From positions 1 to 39,549 of the forward strand of contig QCHY01000018.1 of the NCBI GenBank assembly GCA_003216975.1: 39,549 bases of DNA. The letters are read 5' to 3'. A program made the position numbers and the translations under genes. Source of the stretch: Prochlorococcus sp. AG-402-I20. Its GTDB lineage: Bacteria; Cyanobacteriota; Cyanobacteriia; PCC-6307; Cyanobiaceae. Each line of letters opens with the position of its first letter. Position 1 is the first letter of the stretch. Below the pieces are notes generated by a model. It was not told the DNA's origin. It searched no databases and worked only from the letters and a program-made list of their open reading frames with translations. This document shows, piece after piece, positions 18,914-29,808 of the stretch.

Positions 18914-20377
18914 ATGCGAATACTTTTTGCTGCTGCCGAATGCGCCCCAATGATAAAGGTAGGAGGTATGGGTGATGTTGTTGGTTCATTACCTCCTGCG
19001 CTTAAAAAACTTGGACATGACGTTCGATTAATAATTCCAGGATATGGAAAATTATGGACGTTGATGGATATTGCTCCTGAACCTATCTTTCGAGCCAACA
19101 CAATGGGTGTTGATTTCGCTGTTTTTGAAACAAGGCATCCCTCTAATGGGTTGCCAATTTATTTAGTTGGACATCCATGTTTTGATTCTGAGCGTATTTA
19201 CGGAGGAGAAGATGAAGATTGGAGATTTACTTTTTTTGCTAGTGCAGTCTCTGAATTTGCATGGAACTCATGGAAACCACAAGTCCTCCATTGTCATGAT
19301 TGGCATACTGGAATGATCCCAGTTTGGATGCATCAAGACCCCGAAATTAGTACGGTATTTACTATTCATAATCTCAAGTATCAAGGCCCATGGAGATGGA
19401 AGCTTGATCAAATAACTTGGTGCCCCTGGTATATGCATGGTGATCACACCATGGCATCAGCAATGTTGTATGCAGATAGAGTGAACGCAGTATCTCCAAC
19501 TTATTCAAGGGAAATTCGAACATCTGAATATGGAGAAAAATTAGAGGGACTTTTAAATTATATTTCTGGGAAATTACGAGGAATATTAAATGGAGTTGAT
19601 CTCGATGAGTGGAATCCGGCAACGGATAATTCACTGCCAGCTAAATTTAGTGTAGATAATATTTCTGGTAGAGCAATAAATAAAAGAGTCCTGCAAGAAA
19701 GAATGGGTCTTGAAGTGAATCCAGATAAATATCTAATGGGAATGGTTGGTAGGCTTGTTGACCAAAAAGGTATTGATCTTTTACTACAAGTAGCTAATAG
19801 GCTTCTTTCTTATACTGACTCTCAGGTCGTTGTCCTTGGGACTGGTGATCGCTATTTAGAGTCATCTTTATGGCAACTTGCGATTGAGTATCCTGGCCGT
19901 TTCTCTGTTTTTCTTACTTACGATGATGCATTGTCTAGGCTCATTTATGGAGGCGCTGATGCATTCCTAATGCCTAGTCGTTTTGAACCATGTGGGATCA
20001 GTCAGCTATTAGCTATGCGTTATGGTGCTATTCCGATTGTTAGAAAAGTAGGCGGTTTAGTGGATACAGTAGAACCTTATAACCCCATAAATGAAACAGG
20101 TTCCGGATTTTGCTTTGATCGGTATGAACCAATTGACTTTTATACAGCATTAGTTCGTTCTTGGGAAGCATATAGACATCAAAAAAGTTGGAAGGAGTTG
20201 CAATTAAGAGCAATGTCAAATAAATATAGTTGGGATAGATCCGCTAAGGAATATGAATTAATGTACAAAGACGTTTGTGGAATTAAGGAACCTTCTCCTG
20301 ATGCGGCAGAGGTTGAAAAATTTTCTTACGGCCAAGAAGCAGATCCTTCAAGGAAAGGCAAAATAAAAAAAATATAG
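18914..20377 (+). CDS. glgA: Glycogen synthase (ADP-glucose type)
   Basis: GT5 glucosyltransferase extending alpha-1,4-glucan from ADP-glucose; 487 residues. The N-terminal ADP-glucose loop reads [13 protein letters not shown] near residues 16-28 (KxGGLGDV in most homologues). The C-terminal Rossmann domain has [15 protein letters not shown] and the conserved [14 protein letters not shown] followed by VGGLVDTV. No transit or signal peptide is seen. It lies 48 bases after menB and 45 before murF, so it may have its own transcript. Confidence 0.97.
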   Translation: MRILFAAAECAPMIKVGGMGDVVGSLPPALKKLGHDVRLIIPGYGKLWTLMDIAPEPIFRANTMGVDFAVFETRHPSNGLPIYLVGHPCFDSERIYGGEDEDWRFTFFASAVSEFAWNSWKPQVLHCHDWHTGMIPVWMHQDPEISTVFTIHNLKYQGPWRWKLDQITWCPWYMHGDHTMASAMLYADRVNAVSPTYSREIRTSEYGEKLEGLLNYISGKLRGILNGVDLDEWNPATDNSLPAKFSVDNISGRAINKRVLQERMGLEVNPDKYLMGMVGRLVDQKGIDLLLQVANRLLSYTDSQVVVLGTGDRYLESSLWQLAIEYPGRFSVFLTYDDALSRLIYGGADAFLMPSRFEPCGISQLLAMRYGAIPIVRKVGGLVDTVEPYNPINETGSGFCFDRYEPIDFYTALVRSWEAYRHQKSWKELQLRAMSNKYSWDRSAKEYELMYKDVCGIKEPSPDAAEVEKFSYGQEADPSRKGKIKKI

Positions 20378-20385
20378 TTTTTTTT
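20365..20385. terminator. A8/T8 inverted repeat spanning the glgA stop
   Basis: Eight A residues (20365-20372) and eight T residues (20378-20385) flank TATAG, which contains the glgA stop codon. The arms could form an all-AU hairpin with a U tract. Pairing is weak, and the A run also encodes the lysine-rich C-terminus, so this is a low-confidence terminator call. Confidence 0.2.
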
Positions 20386-20422
20386 AGTATTTAGATTACT
20401 TTGTTTCTATTCAAATATTTGT

Positions 20423-21820
20423 ATGGATATTGCTTTTAAGGACTTAATTGAACTGTGGGGGGAGCCAGTTAATCAAAAGGAAATAGATCTTAATTTACCT
20501 ATTAGTCGTATATCTACAGATTCGAGGACAATTGAAAAGGGTGATTTCTTTGTCCCTTTGGTAGGTAATAAATTTGATGGTCATAATTACTTGGATATGG
20601 CTTTTGATCTTGGTATACAGGCAGCAGTAGTTTCTGAAAAATATAATGGTTTGGTACCAACTGACCTGCTTCACTGGGTGGTTCCAGATACTCTGTACGC
20701 CTATCAACAGATCGCGTTGCTTCATCGAAGAAATCTAAGTCTTCCTGTAGTTGCTGTTACTGGCTCTGTGGGTAAAACAACTACAAGAGAGTTGATTCGA
20801 GCAATATTGTCTCCTCTTGGTGAAATTGTCTCTAGTAGAGGGAATGAAAATAATGATGTCGGTGTTCCAAAAACTCTGCTTAGAGGGTCGCAAACAGATG
20901 CTGCATTTGTTCTTGAAATGGGTATGCGTGGATTCGGTCAAATTGCACGTCTCTCTCGAGTCGCTGAACCTGATATCGCTGTAATTACAAATGTGGGACA
21001 AGCGCATATTGGCATTCTTGGTAGTAGAGAAAATATTGCAAAAGCTAAGTCTGAAATCACCTCAAACCTAAGACCTGATGGTGTTGTGATTATTCCTTTT
21101 GGCGACTACCTCTTAGAAAAAGCTTTGTTAGAAAAATGGTCAGGACGTATTGTTCGAGTAGAGATAGAGGGCTTTTCATTGAATTGGTTAGATTGTAATA
21201 ATGAGCATTTTGCTTTTCAAGCTATTGAACCAGATTATATTTCTCAGATTGACATGCAAAATAACTTCATTCTTTTTGAGGGAAGAAAATTCAAATTGCC
21301 CCTTGAAGGAAGACATAATGCTATGAACTTTCTTCTGGCATTAACTGTCGCAACAGAATTAGGACTATCAATAAAGAATCTTGATCAATTAAAATTAAAT
21401 ATGCCAATGGGAAGAAATAGATTGGTTGATTGTGGACAATATTTAGTTTTAGATGAGACTTACAATGCATCTCCTGAATCCGTTATTGCATCTCTAGAGT
21501 TATTGGTAAGCAAGCCTGGCAGACATTTTGCAGTTTTAGGTACGATGCTTGAGTTGGGCTCTGAGAGTATTTTACTTCATCAGAAAGTTCTCAACAAAGC
21601 CATTGAATTAGGTCTTACTGGGATTGTTTTCGTCTCTTGTGGGGAGGAATCTAATATCATAAAAAAGACAATCAAAGAATTACCAAATCATGATGTAGTA
21701 AGTACCCCAAAAGATGCTGCTATGTCACTATTATCATGGCTTTCGCCGGGAGACAATATTTTAATTAAAGGTAGTCGTAAGTTGGAATTAGAAAAAGTAT
21801 TACCTTATTTACAGAAATAA
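20423..21820 (+). CDS. murF: UDP-N-acetylmuramoyl-tripeptide--D-alanyl-D-alanine ligase
   Basis: Cytoplasmic Mur ligase that adds D-Ala-D-Ala to the UDP-MurNAc-tripeptide, completing the peptidoglycan precursor. 465 residues. The N-terminal domain contains ISTDSRTIEKGDFFVPL, the ATP loop is VTGSVGKTTTRE, the central domain has NENNDVGVPKTLL and EMGMRGFGQI (MurF-type), and the C-terminal domain has DETYNASPES. It ends 14 bases before the convergent glmU stop. Confidence 0.97.
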   Translation: MDIAFKDLIELWGEPVNQKEIDLNLPISRISTDSRTIEKGDFFVPLVGNKFDGHNYLDMAFDLGIQAAVVSEKYNGLVPTDLLHWVVPDTLYAYQQIALLHRRNLSLPVVAVTGSVGKTTTRELIRAILSPLGEIVSSRGNENNDVGVPKTLLRGSQTDAAFVLEMGMRGFGQIARLSRVAEPDIAVITNVGQAHIGILGSRENIAKAKSEITSNLRPDGVVIIPFGDYLLEKALLEKWSGRIVRVEIEGFSLNWLDCNNEHFAFQAIEPDYISQIDMQNNFILFEGRKFKLPLEGRHNAMNFLLALTVATELGLSIKNLDQLKLNMPMGRNRLVDCGQYLVLDETYNASPESVIASLELLVSKPGRHFAVLGTMLELGSESILLHQKVLNKAIELGLTGIVFVSCGEESNIIKKTIKELPNHDVVSTPKDAAMSLLSWLSPGDNILIKGSRKLELEKVLPYLQK

Positions 21821-21834
21821 CTTCGCTGTTGTAA

Positions 21835-23175
21835 TTAATCAGTCTTAGTTCTAATAATAGTTTTTGATCTTTCAACTACTAAACTTTTATCAGGAATATC
21901 TTTACTTATTGTTGAGCCTGCACCAATGGTTACATATGCCCCAATCTTGATGGGCGCAACAAGTACTGAATTCGCACCGGTTTTTGAATAATCATCAATA
22001 ATTGTTCTATGTTTATTTTTACCATCAAAATTAGCTGTGATAGTACCTGCTCCAATATTAACATTTTTTCCTAGAGCTGAATCTCCTATATAGCTTAAAT
22101 GATTGATTTTTGTTCCTTCACCAATACAACTTTTTTTTATTTCTACAAAGTTCCCTATTTTAGAATTTTGTCTTATGTTTGATTCCGGTCTTATGTGGGC
22201 GAATGGACCAATTGATGTGTTATTTCCAATCGTTGCCTCATTGATGAATGAATGAATGGCTAATACATTTTCTGCAAGAGTTGAATTTGTTATGACACTA
22301 CCTGGCCCTAAATGACATCCATTGCCAATACTGCATTTACCGCGAAGATGAGTTTGTGGCTCAATAATTACGTCTGTTCCAAAGTTTGAATCCTCACTTA
22401 GAGAGCAACTAATAGGATCAACAAAAGAAACTCCCTTACTCATCCATAAGGATTTAAGCTTTTCTTGGATGTAATGTTCGCATTCAGATAGTTGAACTCT
22501 ATCATTAATTCCTTTAATCTCAAATGGATTATCTACCTGGAAATGCAATGCTTTTTTGAGTAAACTTATAGTATCTGTTAAATAAATTTCTTTTTGACTA
22601 TTTTGGTTAGATAATAAGTTTAAAACATCAGATAGTTGTTGCCAATTGAAGCAATATATACCTGCATTGATTAATTTATTTTTTCGCTGTTCATTAGTGC
22701 AATCTCTCTCTTCGATGATTTTTTTTACCAATCCCGATTCATCTGTAAATACTCGCCCATATCCTTTTGGAGAGTCTAAACTTGCAGATAAAAAAGTTAC
22801 ACTCGCTTTGGATTCTTTATGAAATTTTAAAAGTGAACTTAGAGTTTCCTCTTTTAGCAGTGGCACATCTCCATTTAATACTAAAAGTTCTCCATTAAAT
22901 CCTTTTAATCTAGGACTTAATTGCTGAATCGCATGTCCTGTCCCATTTTGAGGTTGTTGAAGAACAAAATCCAAGTCTTGATGATTTTTTAGAGAGTCTT
23001 CTACTAAATTAGCTTGATGTCCTATAACTATTAATTTACGGTTTGGCTTGAGCCCATGAGTACAAGACAAAACCCTATCAATAAGTGATTTTCCTGCCAA
23101 AGGGTGAAGAACCTTAGGTAGCTTACTTTTCATTCGCGTACCTTTTCCAGCCGCTAAAATTGCGATGGCAAGCAT
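21835..23175 (-). CDS. glmU: Bifunctional GlcNAc-1-phosphate uridyltransferase / GlcN-1-phosphate acetyltransferase
   Basis: Makes UDP-GlcNAc for peptidoglycan and lipopolysaccharide. The N-terminal nucleotidyltransferase domain begins with [18 protein letters not shown] and later carries the QNGTGHA and NGDVPLL motifs. The C-terminal left-handed beta-helix (about residues 250-446) shows hexapeptide repeats, with [29 protein letters not shown] and the [12 protein letters not shown] acetyl-CoA/GlcN region. Both halves are present, at normal length (446). It is the last gene of the ubiD-aroA-methyltransferase-glmU run. Confidence 0.97.
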   Translation of the reverse strand: MLAIAILAAGKGTRMKSKLPKVLHPLAGKSLIDRVLSCTHGLKPNRKLIVIGHQANLVEDSLKNHQDLDFVLQQPQNGTGHAIQQLSPRLKGFNGELLVLNGDVPLLKEETLSSLLKFHKESKASVTFLSASLDSPKGYGRVFTDESGLVKKIIEERDCTNEQRKNKLINAGIYCFNWQQLSDVLNLLSNQNSQKEIYLTDTISLLKKALHFQVDNPFEIKGINDRVQLSECEHYIQEKLKSLWMSKGVSFVDPISCSLSEDSNFGTDVIIEPQTHLRGKCSIGNGCHLGPGSVITNSTLAENVLAIHSFINEATIGNNTSIGPFAHIRPESNIRQNSKIGNFVEIKKSCIGEGTKINHLSYIGDSALGKNVNIGAGTITANFDGKNKHRTIIDDYSKTGANSVLVAPIKIGAYVTIGAGSTISKDIPDKSLVVERSKTIIRTKTD

Positions 23176-23206
23176 TAGAGTACTTTTTTGAAGAAATCTA
23201 ATTGCT

Positions 23207-24109
23207 TTATTGCTTTTGCGCAGTATTCCATCGTTTTCTCCATGTTGAAGTGTTTATTAATTGACTTTTAGATTGCTCTAACTTTCTTGTTGCAATAATT
23301 TCTTTAGAGTTTCCTTTCCCTGTTGGATCCCTGTAAGGAATGGATGAACGCGTGGCAAGGTGTTCTGCTTCCCTGGTGCTTAAGTCTTTAAAATGACAAT
23401 TATTTGAAATGAAAGATCGCTCTATGCTCTTCTTCATTGCGACTGTCCCTACACTCCATTTGTTTTGGTCATCGATTGAGGGAACTATTGAATAGATCTT
23501 TAAACCAGCTCTTATAAAACTCGCTCTGATTGAGGCAGCAGTTGAATATGTAATCAAACGGCCTTCGTAAGACAGCCTTTTGATTAATAAAGAAATGAAT
23601 TCTTCGCTCCATAGCTCGGGACACTTTTGCGGAGAAAAAGGATCAAGAAGAATTAAATCAAAGGTTAGAGAATCTTGTATTTCGTAAATTTTTTGTCTTG
23701 CATCTCCCCAGTGAATAGTTCCTTCGTTAAAACCTTCAGACCATTTCCCTGATTTGTTTAAGCAATTAAAAAAATGCAATACTTTAGGAGACCAAATTCT
23801 CTGAAATGTTGTTTCATTAAGAGCTATTTTAAGAGGCCTTTGATCAATCTCAAGCCCATGCCATTCAATTTTTATATTGCTTCGAATTAACTTTTCGAGA
23901 ATACATCCTGTGTTATACCCCAAACCCATGCAAACATCTAAAATAACAATTTTTTCTGTGTTACAAAATTGTTCTAATTGAGCAGGTAAGAGATATTTAG
24001 TAGTTGATTCCCTAAGTGCTCCGTCCTTATCGTGGAATCCTTCTTTATAGCAAAAGCTATAGAGACTTAAACTCCCATCATTTGTCGTATGTTTTTTTAA
24101 ATCATCCAA
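23207..24109 (-). CDS. MnmC-type tRNA wobble-uridine methyltransferase (methyltransferase domain only)
   Basis: SAM-dependent methyltransferase of the DUF752/MnmC2 family, which in bacteria methylates nm5U34 of tRNA. The SAM loop reads [14 protein letters not shown] (near residues 55-68), and the family motif is [17 protein letters not shown]. The FAD oxidase half found in E. coli MnmC is absent, as in the standalone Aquifex-type enzyme. The start is a TTG at 24109; the aroA stop lies five codons upstream in the same frame, so no ATG start is available nearby. It follows aroA by 12 bases and precedes glmU by 31. Confidence 0.82.
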   Translation of the reverse strand: MDDLKKHTTNDGSLSLYSFCYKEGFHDKDGALRESTTKYLLPAQLEQFCNTEKIVILDVCMGLGYNTGCILEKLIRSNIKIEWHGLEIDQRPLKIALNETTFQRIWSPKVLHFFNCLNKSGKWSEGFNEGTIHWGDARQKIYEIQDSLTFDLILLDPFSPQKCPELWSEEFISLLIKRLSYEGRLITYSTAASIRASFIRAGLKIYSIVPSIDDQNKWSVGTVAMKKSIERSFISNNCHFKDLSTREAEHLATRSSIPYRDPTGKGNSKEIIATRKLEQSKSQLINTSTWRKRWNTAQKQ

Positions 24110-24121
24110 TCCTAGAAAAAG

Positions 24122-25465
24122 CTAACTTTTTTGTTGAAGTCTCATAAGATCACTCCAGAAATCAGGATATGAGATTGCTGCAGCTTCGCTACGTCGTAAT
24201 GTCGAATTAGAATTAGCCATTATTGATGCAATAGCTAAACTCATGGCTATACGGTGATCATCTTCGCTGTCAAGCTCGCATCCTTTTAAATTATTTCCTC
24301 CATAGATAGTTAGACCATCTTGATGTTCATCTACTTTGGCTCCCATTCTTTTTAGTTGCCTGGCCATTACAGCTAATCGATCAGTTTCTTTTACTCTCAA
24401 TTCACTTGCTCCTTTTATTTGACTGATACCACTACAAAAACAAGCTGCTACAGATAATATAGGTATTTCGTCTACAAGACGAGGCATTATCTCTCCATCA
24501 ATTTTAAATGGTTTCAAGCTTTCGTTGTAGAAAACTTCAATGTCACCGACAGGTTCACCGGCCACATCTCTTTTGTTTGTTACGTTGATATTTGCTTCCA
24601 TTGCTTCTAATACGTCAAGTATTCCAGTTCTTGTTGGATTTAAACCGACATTTTCTACAATCAATTCTGATCCGGGTATGATGCTACCTGCAATGAGCCA
24701 AAATGCAGCGGAGCTAATATCACCCGGAACAATAATTGATTGACCTTGTAGCTCTTTGCCCGGGGATACAGTGATATGTCTACCCATTTCACCACCAACT
24801 TCTAGATTAGCTCCGAAGGCTTTTAACATTCTCTCGCTATGATCTCTTGATCTAGCCGGTTCGATAACAGTCGTTGAGCCCTCTGCATTAAGAGCAGCCA
24901 GTAGAATGGCAGATTTTATCTGAGCACTTGCTACTGGAGTACCAATTACGGCACCTCTTAATTTGTTCCCAATAATCGACAGAGGAGCTAAGTCTCCACC
25001 GCATCTCCCAGAAACTTTAGCCCCCATCATTTTTAACGGCTGTCCTACTCTTTTCATTGGCCTGTTTCGGAGTGATTTATCCCCTGTAAGGATGAAATGA
25101 TGATCTTCTTGACCGGCCAATAATCCCATTATTAATCTCATAGTTGTTCCTGAATTTCCGCAGTTCAAAATATCTTCAGGTTCTTGGAGGCCATTTAATC
25201 CAACGCCTTCAATCTCAACAATGTCTCCTTTTTGAATTGGACTAATCTTTACGCCCATTGATCTAAGGCATTCAGCAGTACTTAATGGATCTTCAGCAGG
25301 TAAAAGGCCCTCAATTATTGTTTTTCCCTTAGCGATAGCCCCAAAAAGTAATGCGCGGTGGGAGATTGATTTGTCTCCCGGTACTTTCACTTTTCCACAG
25401 AGCTCCCCTCCTTTTTGAAGGCGTCTTAACGACTGATCTTTAGTGGGAACTTTCAATGAAAACAA
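24122..25465 (-). CDS. aroA: 3-phosphoshikimate 1-carboxyvinyltransferase (EPSP synthase)
   Basis: Shikimate-pathway enzyme condensing shikimate 3-phosphate with PEP. 447 residues. Family motifs: [13 protein letters not shown] (residues around 28-40), [44 protein letters not shown] and [11 protein letters not shown]. The GNSGTTMRL form differs slightly from the GNAGTAMRP of E. coli and resembles the class II type. The start is TTG at 25465, after an in-frame TAA; a second TTG lies three codons on. It is 44 bases downstream of ubiD on the same strand. Confidence 0.96.
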   Translation of the reverse strand: MFSLKVPTKDQSLRRLQKGGELCGKVKVPGDKSISHRALLFGAIAKGKTIIEGLLPAEDPLSTAECLRSMGVKISPIQKGDIVEIEGVGLNGLQEPEDILNCGNSGTTMRLIMGLLAGQEDHHFILTGDKSLRNRPMKRVGQPLKMMGAKVSGRCGGDLAPLSIIGNKLRGAVIGTPVASAQIKSAILLAALNAEGSTTVIEPARSRDHSERMLKAFGANLEVGGEMGRHITVSPGKELQGQSIIVPGDISSAAFWLIAGSIIPGSELIVENVGLNPTRTGILDVLEAMEANINVTNKRDVAGEPVGDIEVFYNESLKPFKIDGEIMPRLVDEIPILSVAACFCSGISQIKGASELRVKETDRLAVMARQLKRMGAKVDEHQDGLTIYGGNNLKGCELDSEDDHRIAMSLAIASIMANSNSTLRRSEAAAISYPDFWSDLMRLQQKS

Positions 25466-25509
25466 TTTATTTTTTTATATTTTATTTATCGATATGCTTT
25501 ATTCCTGAT

Positions 25510-27075
25510 TTATGAATTGTTTATTTGTTTTTGACGCATTAGTTCATCGATAACGTAACCAAATAGTTCTGGACTTGGTTGCTTGTTTTCAAGCTCCGAT
25601 AATCCTAGTTCTGCCCATCTTTCATCCACTTTGTCTTCAAGTTCCTTAGGCCTTGTTAATGGCTTTCCCCAATCATGATTTTTCTCTGGACCAATCTTTG
25701 TTGTTGCATCTATAGCCAATCTCCCTCCTAACCCTATGTTTTCACTAGCGAAGTCAAGGGTATCAAAAGGTGTATTTTCTAGTATAAATAAATCTCTTTG
25801 AGGGTCAACTTGACTAGATAAAACCCAAACTACCTGTCTAGGATCTCTTACATTAATGGTGGAGTCGACGACGACGACAAATTTTGTATACGTAAATTGT
25901 GGTAAAGCACTCCAAAAAGCCATTGCAGCTCTTTTCGCTTGACCTGGATATGCTTTATCAATAGATATAATTGCTAACTTATAACTCAAAGCTTCCATTG
26001 GAAGGAAAAAATCAATTATTTCTGGTATTTGTTGTTTAAGTATTGGTGTATAAATTCGATTTAATGCTATGGCCAGCATGGCCTCTTCTTTTGGAGGTCT
26101 ACCGCTAAACGTTGTTAAAAATATTGGTTTTTTCCTTTGAGTCATGCAATGGAATCTAATTAAAGGTGAGGACTCAGCTCCCCCGTAGAAACCCATATGG
26201 TCACCAAAAGGACCATCGATCATCTCTTCCCCAGGAGAGATAGATCCTTCCAGAACTATTTCACTGTGACTAGGCACCTGAAGATCGATGGTTTTGCATC
26301 TGGTTAATCGAACACCCTCTCCTGCATATAAGCCTGCAAAAAGCCATTCGCTGAGCTGTACTGGAATAGGAGTTGCTGCAGCCATGACAAGAAGAGGATG
26401 AACACCAATAGCAACAGCAACTTCTAACTTTTTATTCATGGCAGCTGCTTTGCGAAGATGCCTGGCTCCTCCTCTGACACTTAACCAATGGACTGTCATG
26501 CTCTTAGTAGATTGTCTTTGGAGTCTGTAAACACCAACATTTGGCACGCCTGTTTCAGGATCTTTCGTTATTACTAAACCCAAAGTGATTGCACCTCCAG
26601 CATCATCTGGCCAGGGACGTAAAAGTGGTAAATGATTTAGATCCAAATCTTTCTCACCAATTACTTTTTGATGACATGGTGGTAATAGATCAATATCAGG
26701 ACGTGCTTTAAGTAGATCCCAAGCAACTGAAGCAAAAGCTTTTGTTTCTTTAAATCCTTTCGGAGGTCGTGGTTGCTGAAGAAGAGCTAATTTTCTCCCT
26801 AAATCTTCCAATTCTTCTTGCTTCTCTAAACCCATACTCCAAACAACACGTTCCATCGTCCCAAGTAAATTCACTGCAACAGGCATTGATGACCCTTTTA
26901 CATTTTCGAAAAGTAGAGCAGGACCTCCCATTCCCAGGACTCTGTCACTTATGGCAGCAATTTCTAAGTCACTATCAACAGGACTGCTTATTTTCTTCAA
27001 TTGCCCTTTCTTTTCTAGAAGAGTAAGAAAATCTCTAATGTCCCGTGTAAGAGGTTCTTGACGAAATAATTTCAT
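25510..27075 (-). CDS. ubiD: UbiD family decarboxylase (4-hydroxy-3-polyprenylbenzoate type)
   Basis: Prenylated-FMN-dependent decarboxylase. In cyanobacteria the UbiD homologue is placed in the plastoquinone route that starts from 4-hydroxybenzoate. The sequence begins with [19 protein letters not shown], has a [18 protein letters not shown] segment, the cofactor-side motif [17 protein letters not shown], and a C-terminal [15 protein letters not shown] at 27075 (MKLFRQEP) gives 521 residues; ATG at 27102 would add nine. Its promoter region is shared with the divergent comB. aroA (chorismate branch) follows on the same strand. Confidence 0.9.
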   Translation of the reverse strand: MKLFRQEPLTRDIRDFLTLLEKKGQLKKISSPVDSDLEIAAISDRVLGMGGPALLFENVKGSSMPVAVNLLGTMERVVWSMGLEKQEELEDLGRKLALLQQPRPPKGFKETKAFASVAWDLLKARPDIDLLPPCHQKVIGEKDLDLNHLPLLRPWPDDAGGAITLGLVITKDPETGVPNVGVYRLQRQSTKSMTVHWLSVRGGARHLRKAAAMNKKLEVAVAIGVHPLLVMAAATPIPVQLSEWLFAGLYAGEGVRLTRCKTIDLQVPSHSEIVLEGSISPGEEMIDGPFGDHMGFYGGAESSPLIRFHCMTQRKKPIFLTTFSGRPPKEEAMLAIALNRIYTPILKQQIPEIIDFFLPMEALSYKLAIISIDKAYPGQAKRAAMAFWSALPQFTYTKFVVVVDSTINVRDPRQVVWVLSSQVDPQRDLFILENTPFDTLDFASENIGLGGRLAIDATTKIGPEKNHDWGKPLTRPKELEDKVDERWAELGLSELENKQPSPELFGYVIDELMRQKQINNS

Positions 27076-27139
27076 GAAGGTCTGCTCGATTAACCTATTC
27101 ATCTATTTACTGTGGCGCAAGTTATCAGCCTTTGTGGAA

Positions 27140-27868
27140 ATGAAACTTTCTTATTTTTATGTAGCGGCCGATGTTCCTGATGGAATTATTCCTGAATCAT
27201 CAGTAGTGATTGATGTTCTGAGAGCTACAACAACTATTGCCTGGGCTCTGCAGAATGGAGCTGATTCAGTGCAAGTGTTTGCAGATGTTGATGAACTTAA
27301 AAATCAGGCAAAGACTTTCGACTCTAAAGAAAAAATACTTGTGGGAGAGAGAGGTGGAAAAAAATTAGAAGGATTTGACTTGGGAAATTCTCCATTAGGG
27401 GTCTCAGCTGAGAGAGTAAAAGGGAAAAGAGTTTTTATGAGTACTACTAATGGAACAAGGTCACTACATCGTGTTAGAGAATCCAAAAGTTTGTACACAA
27501 TGGCACTACCAAACAGAAAAGCTATTGCTGAAAGATTGAAAAGTGATAATCCCAAAGAAGTTTGGATTGTTGGTAGTGGGTGGGAAGGTTCCTATTCTCT
27601 AGAAGACTCTTTAGCTGCCGGGGCTCTAGCCTCTCTTTTAATGGATCAATTAGAGTCTGTTCAGTTATTAAATGATGAATTAATGGCCTCCGTAGCTCTA
27701 TGGAAAAATTGGGAGAATGATGTTGAAGGATGTTTACGTATTGCAAGTCATGGACAAAGACTTGCAGGAATAGGTAATCATGACGATGATTTTGCTTGTT
27801 GCGCTTCCTTAGACAACCTTTCTATTATTCCAAAACAGATTGAGATGGGCGTACTTCGCTCAAACTAA
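27140..27868 (+). CDS. comB: ComB-like 2-phosphosulfolactate phosphatase
   Basis: Member of the ComB family, whose archaeal founder removes phosphate from 2-phosphosulfolactate in coenzyme M synthesis. Visible family segments are [21 protein letters not shown] near the N-terminus, [20 protein letters not shown], and [14 protein letters not shown] at 27140 (MKLSYFY) gives 242 residues, the usual size; the frame stays open back to an ATG at 27074, but those codons do not look conserved and would overlap ubiD. Cyanobacteria are not known to make coenzyme M, so the actual substrate is uncertain. Confidence 0.85.
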   Translation: MKLSYFYVAADVPDGIIPESSVVIDVLRATTTIAWALQNGADSVQVFADVDELKNQAKTFDSKEKILVGERGGKKLEGFDLGNSPLGVSAERVKGKRVFMSTTNGTRSLHRVRESKSLYTMALPNRKAIAERLKSDNPKEVWIVGSGWEGSYSLEDSLAAGALASLLMDQLESVQLLNDELMASVALWKNWENDVEGCLRIASHGQRLAGIGNHDDDFACCASLDNLSIIPKQIEMGVLRSN

Positions 27869-27896
27869 CTATTAAATTATTTTTCTTTTTAACTCA

Positions 27897-28721
27897 GTGT
27901 CCGATTTTTTGGCTGCGGCCTTACAGCTAACAAGTACCTCAGATATAGACGCAAATCTCAATGCAGCAGAAGAACAAATTGAGTTAGCGGCAAGGCGTGG
28001 GGCTGATCTTGTTGGACTTCCTGAAAACTTTGCATTTTTGGGTGAAGATCAGAAAAAATTAAAAATTGCATCTTCCATATATGAAAAATGCAATAGTTTT
28101 TTAGTCACAATGGCAAGAAGATATCAAGTTGTTCTGCTTGGAGGTGGTTTCCCTGTTCCCGCTGGCGATGGAGTAAGAACTTTAAATAGAGCGGAGTTGT
28201 TTGGAAAGGACGGTCAATCCCTGGCAAGATATGACAAAATTCATCTTTTCGATGTTGATCTTCCTGAAGGTAATACCTATCGCGAATCTGAAACAATTGT
28301 CTCGGGAAGTGAAGCTTCACCTGTTGTTGATGTGCCAGGTCTTTGCAAAATAGGCTTATCTATTTGTTACGACGTGCGGTTTCCTGAACTTTATAGGGAT
28401 TTGGTAGATAAGGGCGCAGATTTATTAATGATTCCAGCTGCTTTTACCGCTTTTACGGGAAAGGATCATTGGCAAGTATTGCTTCAAGCAAGGGCTATTG
28501 AAAATACAGCTTATGTTGTTGCTCCGGCCCAAACTGGTTGTCACTATGGCAGAAGACAAAGCCATGGACATGCGATGGTGATTGATCCATGGGGGACAGT
28601 TTTAGCAGATGCAGGGGTTGTGCAAGGAGCCGCAATAGCTCCTGCTGATAAAGCAACAGTTGAGAGAATTAGAGGCCAAATGCCTAGCTTAAAACATCGA
28701 AAAACAGAGCTTTTTATTTGA
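27897..28721 (+). CDS. Nitrilase-superfamily amidohydrolase (Nit1/deaminated glutathione amidase-like)
   Basis: Carbon-nitrogen hydrolase with the catalytic triad Glu43 (LPENFAF), Lys114 (YDKIHLFDVD) and Cys157 (ICYDVRFPELYR). The DKIHLFDVDLPEG and CYDVRFPELYR forms are those of the Nit1/Nit2 branch, whose members repair deaminated glutathione or hydrolyse omega-amides; substrate is not proved by sequence. Start is GTG at 27897. 274 residues. It follows comB by 28 bases and shares a TGATG overlap with the downstream amidase. Confidence 0.9.
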   Translation: MSDFLAAALQLTSTSDIDANLNAAEEQIELAARRGADLVGLPENFAFLGEDQKKLKIASSIYEKCNSFLVTMARRYQVVLLGGGFPVPAGDGVRTLNRAELFGKDGQSLARYDKIHLFDVDLPEGNTYRESETIVSGSEASPVVDVPGLCKIGLSICYDVRFPELYRDLVDKGADLLMIPAAFTAFTGKDHWQVLLQARAIENTAYVVAPAQTGCHYGRRQSHGHAMVIDPWGTVLADAGVVQGAAIAPADKATVERIRGQMPSLKHRKTELFI

Positions 28722-29806
28722 TGTTTAAGGATAAATCTTTAAAGTCAAAAGCTGCATTTTTTGCGGGATTTATTTTTTGTTCCAATCTCTTTATTCCTTT
28801 ACCTCTGAGGTCTGCTAGCGCTCTTGCAGCGTGGGCCTTAACTAGTAACGGTAGCCTTAAATTACGAACTTCCTCTGGGGCTAAATTAAACGCTTTTTTT
28901 CAATCCCAAACCACTGATAAAGGTGAAAGAGTATGGATTGACTTCCCAGGCGAATTAAGTCGCCCTAGAACTATTAAAGGGAATGGATCAGTGAAGGAAA
29001 TCAGACTAGGTAAACCCTCTAAGGGTAAAACAAGACTTGTTATTGAGTTTCTTCCCTCAGTTGAATTAGAAGCCTCAAAATTACAATTAATTGGTATTTC
29101 ACCGAATACATGGGAGTTGAAATTTATAGGCTTAGAAAGTAATTCTTTTAGTTCTATTGAAGAAGGTAATATTTTAAGAAATTCAATAAAAAGAACTTTT
29201 GAAAAAATAAAGATTCAAGATTTAGATGTTTCTTCTTTGCCCAATGTTCCTTATGGCAAGTATAAAGTTGTGATTGATCCAGGGCATGGTGGCTCAGATC
29301 CTGGTGCCGTTGGAATAAATGGATTAAGAGAGACTGATATTGTTTTAGAAGTCTCAAAGAGTGTTTCGGTATTTCTAACAAAAAAAGGAGTGAAAACTAT
29401 TTTAACTCGTAATAATGAGAGAACATTAGACTTACAACCAAGAGTTAATAAAGCTAATAATTCAAAAGCAGATGCTTTTGTCAGTATTCATGCAAATGCA
29501 ACGAGAGGTAAGCGAAAAGATGTTAATGGCTTAGAGACATATTATTACTCTGGTTATCAAGGCTATTCTTTAGCTCAAAATATTCAAAAACAAATTTTAG
29601 TTGTTTCTCCGCAGAGTCCTGATAGGGGTGTTCGTAGATCACGATTTTATGTAATTAGAAAAACATCCATGCCTGCAGCTTTAGTAGAGATTGGCTTTGT
29701 TACTGGTATTTATGATGCCGATTTATTACGACAAAAAGGATACAGGGATAAAATGTCTTTTGCTATCGCTAAGGGAATACTGAATTATCTAAAAGTTTCA
29801 AATTAG
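28721..29806 (+). CDS. N-acetylmuramoyl-L-alanine amidase (AMIN + Amidase_3)
   Basis: Exported zinc amidase cleaving the bond between MurNAc and the stem peptide during cell separation. An N-terminal signal peptide or anchor is at about residues 8-38. An AMIN-like beta region follows (about 40-150), with LRTSSGAKLNAFF and TRLVIEF. The Amidase_3 domain starts near residue 181: VVIDPGHGGSDPGAVG with His189, a glutamate in LRETDIVLEV, the second histidine in VSIHANAT and the catalytic glutamate in ALVEIGFVTG. ATG at 28721 overlaps the previous stop by one base. murI follows two bases after its stop. Confidence 0.94.
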   Translation: MFKDKSLKSKAAFFAGFIFCSNLFIPLPLRSASALAAWALTSNGSLKLRTSSGAKLNAFFQSQTTDKGERVWIDFPGELSRPRTIKGNGSVKEIRLGKPSKGKTRLVIEFLPSVELEASKLQLIGISPNTWELKFIGLESNSFSSIEEGNILRNSIKRTFEKIKIQDLDVSSLPNVPYGKYKVVIDPGHGGSDPGAVGINGLRETDIVLEVSKSVSVFLTKKGVKTILTRNNERTLDLQPRVNKANNSKADAFVSIHANATRGKRKDVNGLETYYYSGYQGYSLAQNIQKQILVVSPQSPDRGVRRSRFYVIRKTSMPAALVEIGFVTGIYDADLLRQKGYRDKMSFAIAKGILNYLKVSN

Positions 29807-29808
29807 TT

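Noticed and set aside
27074-27139. N-terminal extension of ComB from an ATG at 27074
   Set aside because: The extra residues do not resemble the family, and the extension would overlap the coding end of the divergent ubiD start; ATG 27140 gives the usual length.
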